A stretch of 40,275 bases of DNA from assembly GCA_964444625.1 (NCBI GenBank), contig CAYUHZ010000003.1:1-40275 (forward strand). The letters run 5' to 3'. Each line of letters starts with the position of its first letter. The stretch's first letter is position 1. The translations under genes and the position numbers were made by a program. Source of the DNA: CAYUHZ01 sp964444625. Its GTDB lineage: Bacteria > Patescibacteriota > Patescibacteriia > Patescibacteriales > GWC2-42-12. The notes below the pieces were generated by a model. The model made no database searches, was not told where the DNA came from, and worked only from the letters and a program-made list of their open reading frames with translations. This document shows positions 33,110 to 40,275 of this stretch, one piece after another.

Positions 33110-34906
33110 CTACTCCACGTCGCCCATGGCCTGCAAACCAATCAACTTGGCGTAGATGCCCCCGTCGGTTCTTGATAGCTCAAAATGACTGCCGGTTTCA
33201 GCCACTCGTCCGTTTTCCAATACAATAATCTTGTCGGCCTTTTTGATAGTGCTCAAACGATGGGCGATCACGACAAAAGTCCGGCCTTTGCTGATTTTTT
33301 CCATCGCGTCTTGAATTAATTTTTCGCTATAAGAATCTAGATTGCTAGTCGCCTCATCAAAGATGAGTATCTGAGGATCAGCCAAAATCGCCCGCGCAAT
33401 GCCGATTCTCTGGCGCTGACCGCCGGACAGCTTGATGCCCCGTTCGCCGACCAAGGTATCATAACCATTGCTCTGCTTGAGAATGAATTCCTCGGCATTG
33501 GCGATCTTGGCCGCGGCTTCGATTTCCCGCTGACTGGCTCCGGGCAAAGCATAGGCGATGTTGTCACCGATGCTCAAGTTAAAAATTTCCACTTCTTGCG
33601 GCACGATGGCGATAAAATTCCGGAAGCTGGGCAAATCATAATCGCGCAAATCGCGGTCATCGAGCAGGATTCTGCCGCTCTGAGGATCGTGGTGACGATA
33701 AATCAGTTTGGCAACGGTGGTCTTGCCTCCGCCTGACGGTCCGACCAGAGCGGTGGCGCAGCCGGAGTTAATCTTGAAACTAACCCGATCCAAAGCCAAA
33801 GAGCCGCTGTTGACATAACCGAAACTGACATTTTCAAAATCTATTTGGCCGATCAGTTCCTTGGGCTTGATGCCACCAAGCGGATTTTTTACCGGAGATA
33901 CTGTCTGGCCGAGATCATACAACCTTTCGATAGCTTCGCTACTTTCCATCACCCGGTCATACAATCTGGTTATGCGGAAAAAAGACAACAGGGCTTTTTC
34001 CGTGATGGTTACCACGAAGACCAAGCTGCCGATAGTGATCATCCCCTGCCATGTTAAATAGACGCCGAACAACATGGTTAAGAAGCGAGCCAAATCAATA
34101 ATGATATTGCGCCGCCAGATAAAATTCAAAATTACGCTGAATTCCTGCAAGGTAGTTGCCTTGATTCTTTCTCTGATGGTACGAAATTCACGCTCTTCCC
34201 TTTTTTCCTGAACGAATGATTGAACGGAGTTGATATTGACAATCGCCTGCGCCATTTTGCCGTATGACTCTTCGTAATTATCGTGCCGCATTTGACGCAA
34301 TGGAAAAACGCGGCGATTGCTCTTCAGGGTAAGGTAAACGAAAGCCGGCACGGACAATAAAAAGATCACGCCAAAACGCCAGTCAACAAAAAACATGATC
34401 AACGTGGTGAGTGTAATCTGCACCAAGGTCGGCACCACCTCCCAGAAAAAATTGTTCAGCAACTCTATCACTTTATCAGCCCCGCGCTGAATCTTGGAAA
34501 TCTTGTTGCCGGTATTTTCCTTTTCATGATACCCGAGCGACAACGACAACATTTTCTTTTGGGCGTTAGACGGCAGATACCTCTCGGCATCGGCTGTAAT
34601 GCCGATAATGCGCAAATCGTTGATGTAATCAAGCAATGCGACCAACTGGCTGCTGCCGAACATGGCAACGGCTAGCCAAATAATCTTGGCTAAGTTTTGC
34701 ATTTGAAAATCTGTCAATAAATCAATAATCAGCTTCAACAGAAAAGGACCGAGCAATTGAGTCATTTCCAAGGCGACAATAGTTATCAGCAAGAGCTTAA
34801 TCTGTTTTTGCGATTGCTCCAACAGGCTCCATAACCTCAACCAGAACCTTTGGGCGTTAAAAGTCGGTTTTTCTTTATTTAATTTTAGCTCTTTTTCATT
34901 TTTCAT
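33110..34906 (-). CDS. ABC exporter, fused membrane and ATPase domains (MsbA-like type)
   Basis: A 598-residue half-transporter that should work as a homodimer. Residues 1-330 form the six-helix membrane domain (for example FGVIFLLSVPAFVYLTL). The ATPase domain follows, with Walker A GPSGGGKTT near residue 399, signature LSGGQRQRIGIARAI, Walker B ILIFDEATSNLDS and H-loop VIAHRLSTI. Lipid, peptide or drug export are all possible; nothing in the neighbourhood decides this. It is a single-gene unit with a terminator after it. Confidence 0.94.
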   Translation of the reverse strand: MKNEKELKLNKEKPTFNAQRFWLRLWSLLEQSQKQIKLLLITIVALEMTQLLGPFLLKLIIDLLTDFQMQNLAKIIWLAVAMFGSSQLVALLDYINDLRIIGITADAERYLPSNAQKKMLSLSLGYHEKENTGNKISKIQRGADKVIELLNNFFWEVVPTLVQITLTTLIMFFVDWRFGVIFLLSVPAFVYLTLKSNRRVFPLRQMRHDNYEESYGKMAQAIVNINSVQSFVQEKREEREFRTIRERIKATTLQEFSVILNFIWRRNIIIDLARFLTMLFGVYLTWQGMITIGSLVFVVTITEKALLSFFRITRLYDRVMESSEAIERLYDLGQTVSPVKNPLGGIKPKELIGQIDFENVSFGYVNSGSLALDRVSFKINSGCATALVGPSGGGKTTVAKLIYRHHDPQSGRILLDDRDLRDYDLPSFRNFIAIVPQEVEIFNLSIGDNIAYALPGASQREIEAAAKIANAEEFILKQSNGYDTLVGERGIKLSGGQRQRIGIARAILADPQILIFDEATSNLDSYSEKLIQDAMEKISKGRTFVVIAHRLSTIKKADKIIVLENGRVAETGSHFELSRTDGGIYAKLIGLQAMGDVE

Positions 34907-34961
34907 AACAAAAAAAGGTCAGCATTAACCCTATATAATATACGTGGGAATCAGGTTTTTA

Positions 34962-36377
34962 TTACAATGATTTAAGCAAATTTTCCCCCACTCGAAAAAT
35001 ATCGCCCGCCCCCATCAACACGACCACGTCGTTTTTTTCTATATGATCTAACAAATATTTTTCTAATTTAATTAAATCCGGCATATGAACAATTTTAGAT
35101 TTACAATTTTCAATTTTCAATTTATTGACCAAATCAAGGCTGCTTACGCCACCCTGTTCTTCGCGCGCGCTACCATAGATGTCAAGGATTATCACTTCGT
35201 CAGCCAAATCAAAGCTGGTCGCAAAATCGTCCAACAAGGCCTTGGTTCGGCTGAAAGTGTGCGGATGAAAAGCCGCGACCAACCGGCGCTGTCCGTACTG
35301 CTGTCGCAAAGCTGACAAACTCGCCTTGATCTCGCTTGGGTGATGCGCGTAATCATCAATCAGAGTTGCGCCGCGGAATTCACCCAATGCCTGCAAACGT
35401 CTGGTAGCGCCTGTGAATCCTTCTAAGTGGACACGGATATCAACCAAGCTCACTCCCAATTCAATCGCGGTGGCGATAACCGCCAAAGCGTTATAAATAT
35501 TGTGCTCGCCAGGCAAACTGATGGCAAAGCATCCGAGAGATTCGTGGAGGGGTTCTTCATCCTCCCTATCATCCACCCCCAGTTTTACTTTGAAGTATTG
35601 TTTGCCATTTTCAAACTTGATATCGTAGGCCACATAGTCGGCCGACTCCTTGATGCCGTAAGTGACAACCTTGCCGCGGCAGTTGACTTGAGCGATTTTA
35701 CGGATGATCGGATCATCTAGATTGGCCACCAAAAATCCCTTGCCTGAAAGCTTTTTGATAAACTCGACAAACACTTGCTGATAATCGTCCGGGGTCGGGA
35801 AAAAATCAGGATGGTCGTAATCAATGTTATTGAGCAACACGCCGCGCGGCTGGAAATGCCGCAACTTGTTCTGGTATTCATCGGCTTCAATCACCAGATA
35901 TTCCGATTTGCCGATCAAGGAATTGCCGTTAAATTGCGGTACAGTTGCTCCAACCATCACGCTCGGACTATTGCCGGCGCGATCAAGCACATAGCCGAGC
36001 CAAGCCGAAGTTGTGGTTTTACCATGCGAACCAATAACGGCGATGCCGTATTTTTGATTGAACACATCGCCTAAAGCTTGGGCATAAGTAAGGGTTTTTG
36101 TTTTTCCAGCCAAAGCATAAGACACCTCCACGTTGCGTTCGGCGTTGTAGGCGGTGGAATAAATGATCAAGTCGGCATCCGCCGGAATATTCATCGCGTC
36201 AAACTTTTCTATTACTTTAATTCTGGCTTTTGCCAGCACTTCATCGGTCATATATTTGTCTGCCATATCCGAACCGACAATCTCTATCCCCTGTCCGGAC
36301 AAATACTCAGCCAGCATAGTCATGCCCGCACCCTTGATGCCGATCATATAAATCTTTTTTATCTTATTTAAATTCAT
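34962..36377 (-). CDS. murC: UDP-N-acetylmuramate-L-alanine ligase
   Basis: This 471-residue enzyme adds L-alanine to UDP-MurNAc using ATP, the step after MurB. Features are an N-terminal Rossmann motif (YMIGIKGAGMTMLAEYL), the P-loop VIGSHGKTTTSAWLG near residue 115, EADEYQNKLRHF, NIDYDHPDFF, and LIDDYAHHPSEIKASL in the C-terminal domain. Length is normal. The NIDYDHPDFFPT segment and GVLLNNID are typical of the Mur ligase centre. No strong promoter is seen; the 115 bases to the xer stop are AT-rich. Confidence 0.95.
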   Translation of the reverse strand: MNLNKIKKIYMIGIKGAGMTMLAEYLSGQGIEIVGSDMADKYMTDEVLAKARIKVIEKFDAMNIPADADLIIYSTAYNAERNVEVSYALAGKTKTLTYAQALGDVFNQKYGIAVIGSHGKTTTSAWLGYVLDRAGNSPSVMVGATVPQFNGNSLIGKSEYLVIEADEYQNKLRHFQPRGVLLNNIDYDHPDFFPTPDDYQQVFVEFIKKLSGKGFLVANLDDPIIRKIAQVNCRGKVVTYGIKESADYVAYDIKFENGKQYFKVKLGVDDREDEEPLHESLGCFAISLPGEHNIYNALAVIATAIELGVSLVDIRVHLEGFTGATRRLQALGEFRGATLIDDYAHHPSEIKASLSALRQQYGQRRLVAAFHPHTFSRTKALLDDFATSFDLADEVIILDIYGSAREEQGGVSSLDLVNKLKIENCKSKIVHMPDLIKLEKYLLDHIEKNDVVVLMGAGDIFRVGENLLKSL

Positions 36378-36492
36378 AAAAAGTAAATTTTTAATTTCTA
36401 AACAATTTTTTAATTTCCCAATGAATGATTTACGATTTAGTTTAAATTACTGAAAATTTTATCATTGAATATTGTTTGAAAATTGATAATTT

Positions 36493-37353
36493 CTAAATTG
36501 GGCTTTCTGCATTCTGCAAGCTGTTGCCAGCTACTTTGGTGTAAATCTGCGTTGTTTCCAGTCTGGCATGTCCCAGCAGTTCCTGAATATATCTTATATC
36601 AGTTCCTGTTTCCAGTAAATGAGTGGCAAAACTGTGCCTCAAGCTATGAGCGGAAACATTGGGATTTACCCTAGTCGAATTTGCCGCCTCTCTCACCACT
36701 TTTTGAATCGTGCGCACGCTTAATTTTGTTCCTGCTTCCATGCTTTCAAATAAAAAAACCAGGGGCTGATACTCTGTCAAATATTTTTCAATATTTTTTA
36801 AAGTCTGGTCGGAAACAATCGTGATCCTATCCTTGGCTCCCTTGCCATGCCTGACTGTAATGATTCGGCGGAAAAAATCGATGTCATTAATTTTCAAGTC
36901 AACTACTTCACTTACGCGCAAACCGGAACCGAACAGGATTTGGAGCATCAATTTGTGCTTGATATTATCCAAGGCGTTAATCATCAGCACCACTTCGGTT
37001 TTACTCAAAACGACAGGCAATTTCTTTTCGCTTTTCGGACGCTTTATTCCTGTTCGGGGAACAAAAAAACCTCTTTGCAACACGCCTTCATAATAAAATT
37101 TAAAAGAGTTAATGGCGACATTAACGGAAGAAGAAGATTTTCCCAGGCCGAACAAACAATCCATATAATCTCGAATATCTTCGTTATTTATATCTCTCGG
37201 GCTTTTATTTGCAAATCTAAGCAATTCTTTGTTATAATAGAGATAAGCTTTGATGGTTTTTGGGCTGAAATTTCTAATTCTCATTTCCCGCACCAAATTA
37301 AACATCGGATCCCTTTCTTTATTGGTTGTCCTTGATATAAACGATGTATTCAT
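36493..37353 (-). CDS. Xer-type tyrosine site-specific recombinase
   Basis: A protein of about 286 residues, the usual XerC/XerD size. The N-terminal SAM-like core-binding domain contains FSPKTIKAYLYYNKELLRF. The catalytic domain has every active residue (numbered from the ATG at 37359): Arg148 in GSGLRVSEV, Lys173 in HGKGAKDR, His238 and Arg241 in AHSLRHSFATHLL, His264 in LLGHARLETT and the nucleophile Tyr273 in QIYTKV. There is no integron-integrase insert between Lys and His. The ATG at 37353 is preferred because AAGGA lies 5 bases before it; the ATG at 37359 would add two residues. A dif-like site 60 bases upstream suggests that it is the chromosomal dimer-resolution recombinase rather than a phage integrase. 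Confidence 0.92.
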   Translation of the reverse strand: MNTSFISRTTNKERDPMFNLVREMRIRNFSPKTIKAYLYYNKELLRFANKSPRDINNEDIRDYMDCLFGLGKSSSSVNVAINSFKFYYEGVLQRGFFVPRTGIKRPKSEKKLPVVLSKTEVVLMINALDNIKHKLMLQILFGSGLRVSEVVDLKINDIDFFRRIITVRHGKGAKDRITIVSDQTLKNIEKYLTEYQPLVFLFESMEAGTKLSVRTIQKVVREAANSTRVNPNVSAHSLRHSFATHLLETGTDIRYIQELLGHARLETTQIYTKVAGNSLQNAESPI

Positions 37354-37413
37354 AACCATCCTTGATTACATATTTATAATAAAATTTTAACTAATTTAAA
37401 TAATAAATCAATT

Positions 37414-37441
37414 GGTTCGCATATAACTAGTTATCGGAAAT
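37414..37441 (+). other. dif-like 28-bp Xer recombination site
   Basis: The 28 bases split as GGTTCGCATAT, AACTAG, TTATCGGAAAT. Against E. coli dif (arms GGTGCGCATAA and TTATGTTAAAT around 6 central bases) the arms match at 9 of 11 and 8 of 11 positions, with the same 11-6-11 layout. The centre lies in a perfect 12-bp palindrome ATAACTAGTTAT (37423-37434). The site is 60 bases upstream of the recombinase start. Single-recombinase Xer systems elsewhere (streptococcal XerS/difSL) also keep the site beside the gene. Confidence 0.6.
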
Positions 37442-37528
37442 ATTCCTTTTTCTTTTTCGGGCTATCGCCCTAATTGTTTAAAAAAATTTTCAAATTTTTT
37501 TTCTTTAATTATAGAGGGGAAATAAGGT

Positions 37529-37560
37529 GTCTTTTTTGCTCCCGGAATCGCAAAAAAGAC
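37529..37560 (+). terminator. Perfect 11-bp hairpin upstream of the methyltransferase gene
   Basis: GTCTTTTTTGC (37529-37539) and GCAAAAAAGAC (37550-37560) pair exactly with a 10-base loop, followed by TATTTTTATTTT on the plus strand. It could be a terminator shielding the methyltransferase promoter from transcription to its left, or an operator. No plus-strand gene lies directly before it. Confidence 0.45.
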
Positions 37561-37582
37561 TATTTTTATTTTACCCAAAATA

Positions 37583-37591
37583 TGCTATATT
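37583..37591 (+). promoter_or_regulatory. Extended -10 leaderless-type promoter of the methyltransferase gene
   Basis: TGCTATATT (37583-37591) ends 6 bases before the ATG at 37598. No clear -35 is visible, as is common for extended -10 promoters. Confidence 0.5.
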
Positions 37592-37597
37592 ATAGTT

Positions 37598-38749
37598 ATG
37601 AATGTAATAGCTAAAAAACGTAATTTAGGCCAATTTTTTACTACAAATTCAGATTATATTCTGCAAGGATTTAGCGACTTTGTGAAAAATAAAGAAATAA
37701 CCGATCCATTTGCCGGAAATCAGGATTTATTAAATTGGGCAAAAAATAACAAGGGTAAAAAATTGATTGGCTTTGACTGTGATAAAAATTATATTGATGA
37801 AAAAAATGTATTTATTAATGATTCCATAAATTCGCCCAAAGATTACAAATTTGTCTGCACAAATCCACCATATTTACATAAAAATAAAGCCACAAAAGAA
37901 ATTAAAGAAAAATTTTTTTCTGGAAAAAATTCCAACTTTGAAGATTTATACCAGATTTCCATTTCTTCAATCTTGAATTGCGAGGAAGGTATAATTATTG
38001 TGCCATTAAATTTTTTATGTGCAGAAAATTCAAAAAAAATAAGAGAATTGTTTTTTGAAAAATTTGAAATTATAAAATTAAATATTTTTTCAGAACAAGT
38101 TTTTGACGATACTACCTACAATGTAATTTCGTTTTATTTTAGAAAAAAACAAAAAATATCTGATAAAATTGTCGTGGACACTGTAATATATCCTGAAAAT
38201 AAGAGGATAAAATTAGCGCTTGAAAAAAAATCGGGTTGGCAATTCGGTGGCGATTTTATTTATAAAATTAAAAATGCTAAAAATAACTTGGGCGTTTTTC
38301 GTCTTACGGAGGATTACTTAAAATCCGGCGAATACGAAGTTGAAATCGCGCTGCAAAATATTAAAGATAAAAAAATATTAAAAATCAGCGATGATATTAA
38401 AAAACTGCTTGAAAAAAATATTTTATTTTTAAGAGCTATAGATAGTAAAAACGGCAAAAAAATTCAACTTGAAGATATCAGAAAATATAAAATATCTGGC
38501 TTAGTCGGAAAAAATACTTCACGAAATATGGCCCATCTTATTTTTAAAAAAGAGGTGTCCATAAATGAACAAATTGAATTGATGAAAAAATTCAATGAAG
38601 AACTGTCGGTTAATCGCGAAAAATACCTTTCCTTTTTCCTTACAAATTTTAGGGATAATAATCGCAAAAGAATATCATTCGATTTGGCTTATAAATTTTT
38701 AAATCTTATTTATTATGAAAAAAATTCAAAACAACCTGCATTATTTTGA
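37598..38749 (+). CDS. DNA N6-adenine methyltransferase of a restriction-modification system
   Basis: This 383-residue enzyme methylates adenine in a specific DNA site. Motif order is that of gamma-class enzymes: motif X NLGQFFTT (residues 9-16), motif I DPFAGNQDLL (36-45, AdoMet binding) and catalytic motif IV TNPPY (88-92). The C-terminal part is Lys-rich and should carry the target recognition region. It overlaps the following endonuclease gene by 35 bases. It is visibly richer in A and T (long A and Lys runs) than the mur genes nearby, suggesting transfer. The gene is intact although the endonuclease is not. The recognition sequence cannot be told from here. Confidence 0.9.
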   Translation: MNVIAKKRNLGQFFTTNSDYILQGFSDFVKNKEITDPFAGNQDLLNWAKNNKGKKLIGFDCDKNYIDEKNVFINDSINSPKDYKFVCTNPPYLHKNKATKEIKEKFFSGKNSNFEDLYQISISSILNCEEGIIIVPLNFLCAENSKKIRELFFEKFEIIKLNIFSEQVFDDTTYNVISFYFRKKQKISDKIVVDTVIYPENKRIKLALEKKSGWQFGGDFIYKIKNAKNNLGVFRLTEDYLKSGEYEVEIALQNIKDKKILKISDDIKKLLEKNILFLRAIDSKNGKKIQLEDIRKYKISGLVGKNTSRNMAHLIFKKEVSINEQIELMKKFNEELSVNREKYLSFFLTNFRDNNRKRISFDLAYKFLNLIYYEKNSKQPALF

Positions 38750-39609
38750 AATATCAAAAAATAATCAAGAAAAATTACTTGATGATTTTTATGTATTTGA
38801 CGACAGACATCCTGATCTAAATAAATACATTAAAAATACCAAAGAGATAAAAAATATTCTGATTACCATAAGGACATTGCAAAGCAAAAAAGAAAAGTCA
38901 GAGATTATTGATAAATATTTTTTAGAATTATCAAAAATTATCGGCAAATATTCAAACTGTTCAGAATTCGCCTGTTTTGTTAATGCCTGCGACAACATTA
39001 TAGATGAGGCAAAAAATGAAATAAAACTTTTGAAAAAAATCACTGAAAAATACTTTGCTAAAAGAGTATTAAATGAAATGGTGCCAGAAGAATGGGTTCA
39101 AGCGATATTAGACACAAACTCATCGAGAAAAAAAGGAAAGTGCGGAGAAAATAAGCTAATTTATATTTTGAAAAAACAAGGATTTAAAGAAGTATTTCAA
39201 AACTGATTACTGTGTGGTTAAGTTTTCCAAGAAATTCAGCCTAAAAAATGTTCGCGAAAAATTAGACGTAAAAATAAAAACCAAAAAGCAGAATAAAACA
39301 CTTGACTTGATAATCAAAGCGAAAAATAAAATTTTACTTTGCGAAGCTAAGCATCTTAATACATCGGGCGGGGGGCAAGATAAACAAATTTCATAATTAA
39401 TTGAAATTTTAAATTTATCGGAAAAAAACGGAGTGTCATATATTTCATTTTTGGACGGAAAATATTCCAATATTTTATTAGGCAGCAATGGACATGACAA
39501 CAAGATAACTACGCAAAGAAAGGAAATAAAAAAATTTCTCAACAATAACCCGAATAATTATTGGGTAAATACTGCCGGTTTTGAGAATCTTATTTTAGAT
39601 TTAAAATAA
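38715..39609 (+). pseudogene. Type II restriction endonuclease, broken by a frameshift and a nonsense codon
   Basis: The first 163 residues run from 38715 to a TGA at 39204-39206 and include VPEEWVQAILDTNSSRKKGKCGENKLI. From about 39181 the next frame continues the protein: FKTDYCVVKFSKKFSLKNVREK, then LDLIIKAKNKILLCEAKHLN, where Asp and the pair Glu-Ala-Lys form a PD-(D/E)XK nuclease site. That frame meets TAA at 39394-39396 within GGGQDKQIS, yet remains open after it (LIEILNLSEKNGVSYISFLDG) to a TAA at 39607. Joining the three pieces gives a protein of about 297 residues. Two independent lesions point to real decay, although an assembly or sequencing error could explain one of them. Confidence 0.82.
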
Positions 39610-39730
39610 AGTGTTTTGGGCTCGGGCATTCACCCCCAACCCCCCTTCCCCTTCGCCAAGACAAAAATAAAATTTGTTCATTATAGAAAAGTGGTCTCGC
39701 TAAGGCGAAACAAAAAGAAAAGCATACATC

Positions 39731-39831
39731 ACATAACACGGAATATCTGGTTACGGCTTTTTACAAAAGCCTCCACCCATATTTGCCTCCGCTACGCTAC
39801 GGCAAACATCAGATATACGCAAACGTTAGGC
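39731..39831 (+). repeat. attC-like (integron cassette) recombination site
   Basis: The 101-base imperfect inverted repeat has the layout of an attC site. R'' is ACATAAC (39731-39737; one mismatch to RYYYAAC), L'' is GAATATCTG (39741-39749), L' is CAGATATAC (39810-39818; pairs with L'' at 8 of 9), and R' is GTTAGGC (39825-39831; full match to GTTRRRY). The central part holds two further hairpins: GGCTTTT/AAAAGCC and TTTGCC/GGCAAA. Its orientation places it after the restriction-modification genes, as expected for a gene cassette. The surrounding 39610-39937 shows no convincing gene. Confidence 0.55.
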
Positions 39832-39937
39832 GAAATTGCATTTATAAATGAAGTAATTTTTGTTATTTTTTATAAAAAAGACAGCCGTTCAATCGTGAGA
39901 CCAAACTGCTGGAGGGCATGTGTTGCGTGAGGACGAA

Positions 39938-40206
39938 TCAATCTGTCCTGATGGTGGAGCCCTTGAACGGCCAACCAACACATACATTTAATTTAACTTC
40001 TCTCTTTGTGGGGTTTGTTGTTTTTGCTACAAACTTCGTAGCATCCTTGCCGTCGCAACCGCGCACTCCGACGAAAAGCCAGTCTTTTTCAAGAATCTGA
40101 ATGTTCTCGTAACCCTGTTTCTCGAGTGCTCTCGTAGCGATGTCGGGGCTTACGAAAATCCCGCGAAAAAGTGCAAAGAACAGGGTTACGATGATGACCA
40201 GGACAT
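39938..40206 (-). pseudogene. Small membrane protein gene, probably frameshifted directly after its start codon
   Basis: The minus-strand frame ending at a TGA (39940-39938) is open up to an in-frame TAG at 40243-40241. It encodes a membrane helix (VLVIIVTLFFALFRGIFV) and a compact domain: ATRALEKQGYENIQI, KDWLFVGVRGCDGKDATKF, VCVGWPFKGSTIRTD. It resembles short membrane proteins seen in Patescibacteria; the function is unknown. No ATG, GTG or TTG lies in frame before the helix. An ATG at 40206-40204 is out of frame by one base, and a missing G after it (ATGTCCTGG for ATGGTCCTGG) would join it in frame. The GC content is visibly higher than in the restriction-modification genes. Confidence 0.6.
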
Positions 40207-40275
40207 GAGCGTGGGCGAGGAGATGGTATTGGTTACAATACTAATATTCCAATTGCAGAAAAAAGCGGAGATAAT

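Noticed and set aside
36493..37353. Recombinase as an integron integrase (IntI)
   Set aside because: The segment between the catalytic Lys and the HxxR motif lacks the extra helix region of IntI proteins; size and motifs fit the Xer group.
37459..37470. GGGC/GCCC hairpin near the dif-like site as a terminator
   Set aside because: The stem has only four pairs and no T run follows directly on either strand.
39616..39930. Plus-strand open frame of 104 residues before the window end
   Set aside because: It runs through the attC-like inverted repeat and its hairpins and has no family features. It is most likely a chance frame.
1..40275. CRISPR arrays, rRNA genes and insertion sequences
   Set aside because: I saw no regularly spaced repeats, no rRNA sequence and no transposase gene anywhere in the window.

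Overview
The window looks like chromosomal DNA from a member of the Candidate Phyla Radiation (Patescibacteria, most likely Parcubacteria-like). I infer this from AT-rich DNA with very tight gene packing and TAA-dominated stops. It also carries families typical of that group: a DUF4012 membrane protein, a VirD4-like ATPase with a C-terminal zinc ribbon next to a matching membrane protein, and secreted proteins with short LGRP-type repeats. The standard code fits: UGA and UAG both close intact genes here, so this is not the UGA-recoded SR1/Gracilibacteria lineage. Species cannot be assigned from sequence alone.

Layout. 1-2264 (minus): a secreted subtilisin-like protease with FG-GAP-type repeats, cut by the window edge. 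2310-12262 (minus): eight collinear genes with gaps of at most 31 bases: response regulator, MacA-like adaptor, ABC ATPase, two MacB-like permeases, DUF4012 protein, MreB and a GT4 glycosyltransferase. 12500-17208: a secreted repeat protein, a LigB/Memo-like protein, a small conserved protein, Def, DedA and Fmt. 17209-18008: a non-coding block with tRNA-Glu, terminators and a possible small RNA. 18009-24687 (minus except for tRNA-Gly and tRNA-Thr): a C39-like peptidase, FtsX-FtsE behind a DPBB/D,D-carboxypeptidase fusion, a membrane PpiC-like protein and an FtsB/DivIC-like protein. 24777-37353 (minus): GT2 glycosyltransferase, PHP protein, VirD4-like ATPase and partner, MurB behind a broken asparagine-synthase-like gene, an ABC exporter, MurC and a Xer-type recombinase.

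Right end (37354-40275): an accessory region. A 28-bp dif-like site lies just upstream of the recombinase gene. It is followed by a DNA adenine methyltransferase, a restriction endonuclease gene killed by a frameshift and a nonsense codon, a 101-bp attC-like inverted repeat, and a small membrane-protein gene of visibly higher GC that seems frameshifted at its start. This is where I would look for a new mobile arrangement: a decayed restriction-modification module in gene-cassette orientation, inserted next to a probable chromosome-dimer-resolution site.

Functional theme. Much of the rest concerns the cell envelope and division: MurB, MurC, MreB, FtsB, FtsEX, carboxypeptidase, exporters and surface proteins. 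Many genes have a strong -10 box only 6-12 bases before the start codon and no Shine-Dalgarno sequence, which suggests leaderless or nearly leaderless mRNAs.
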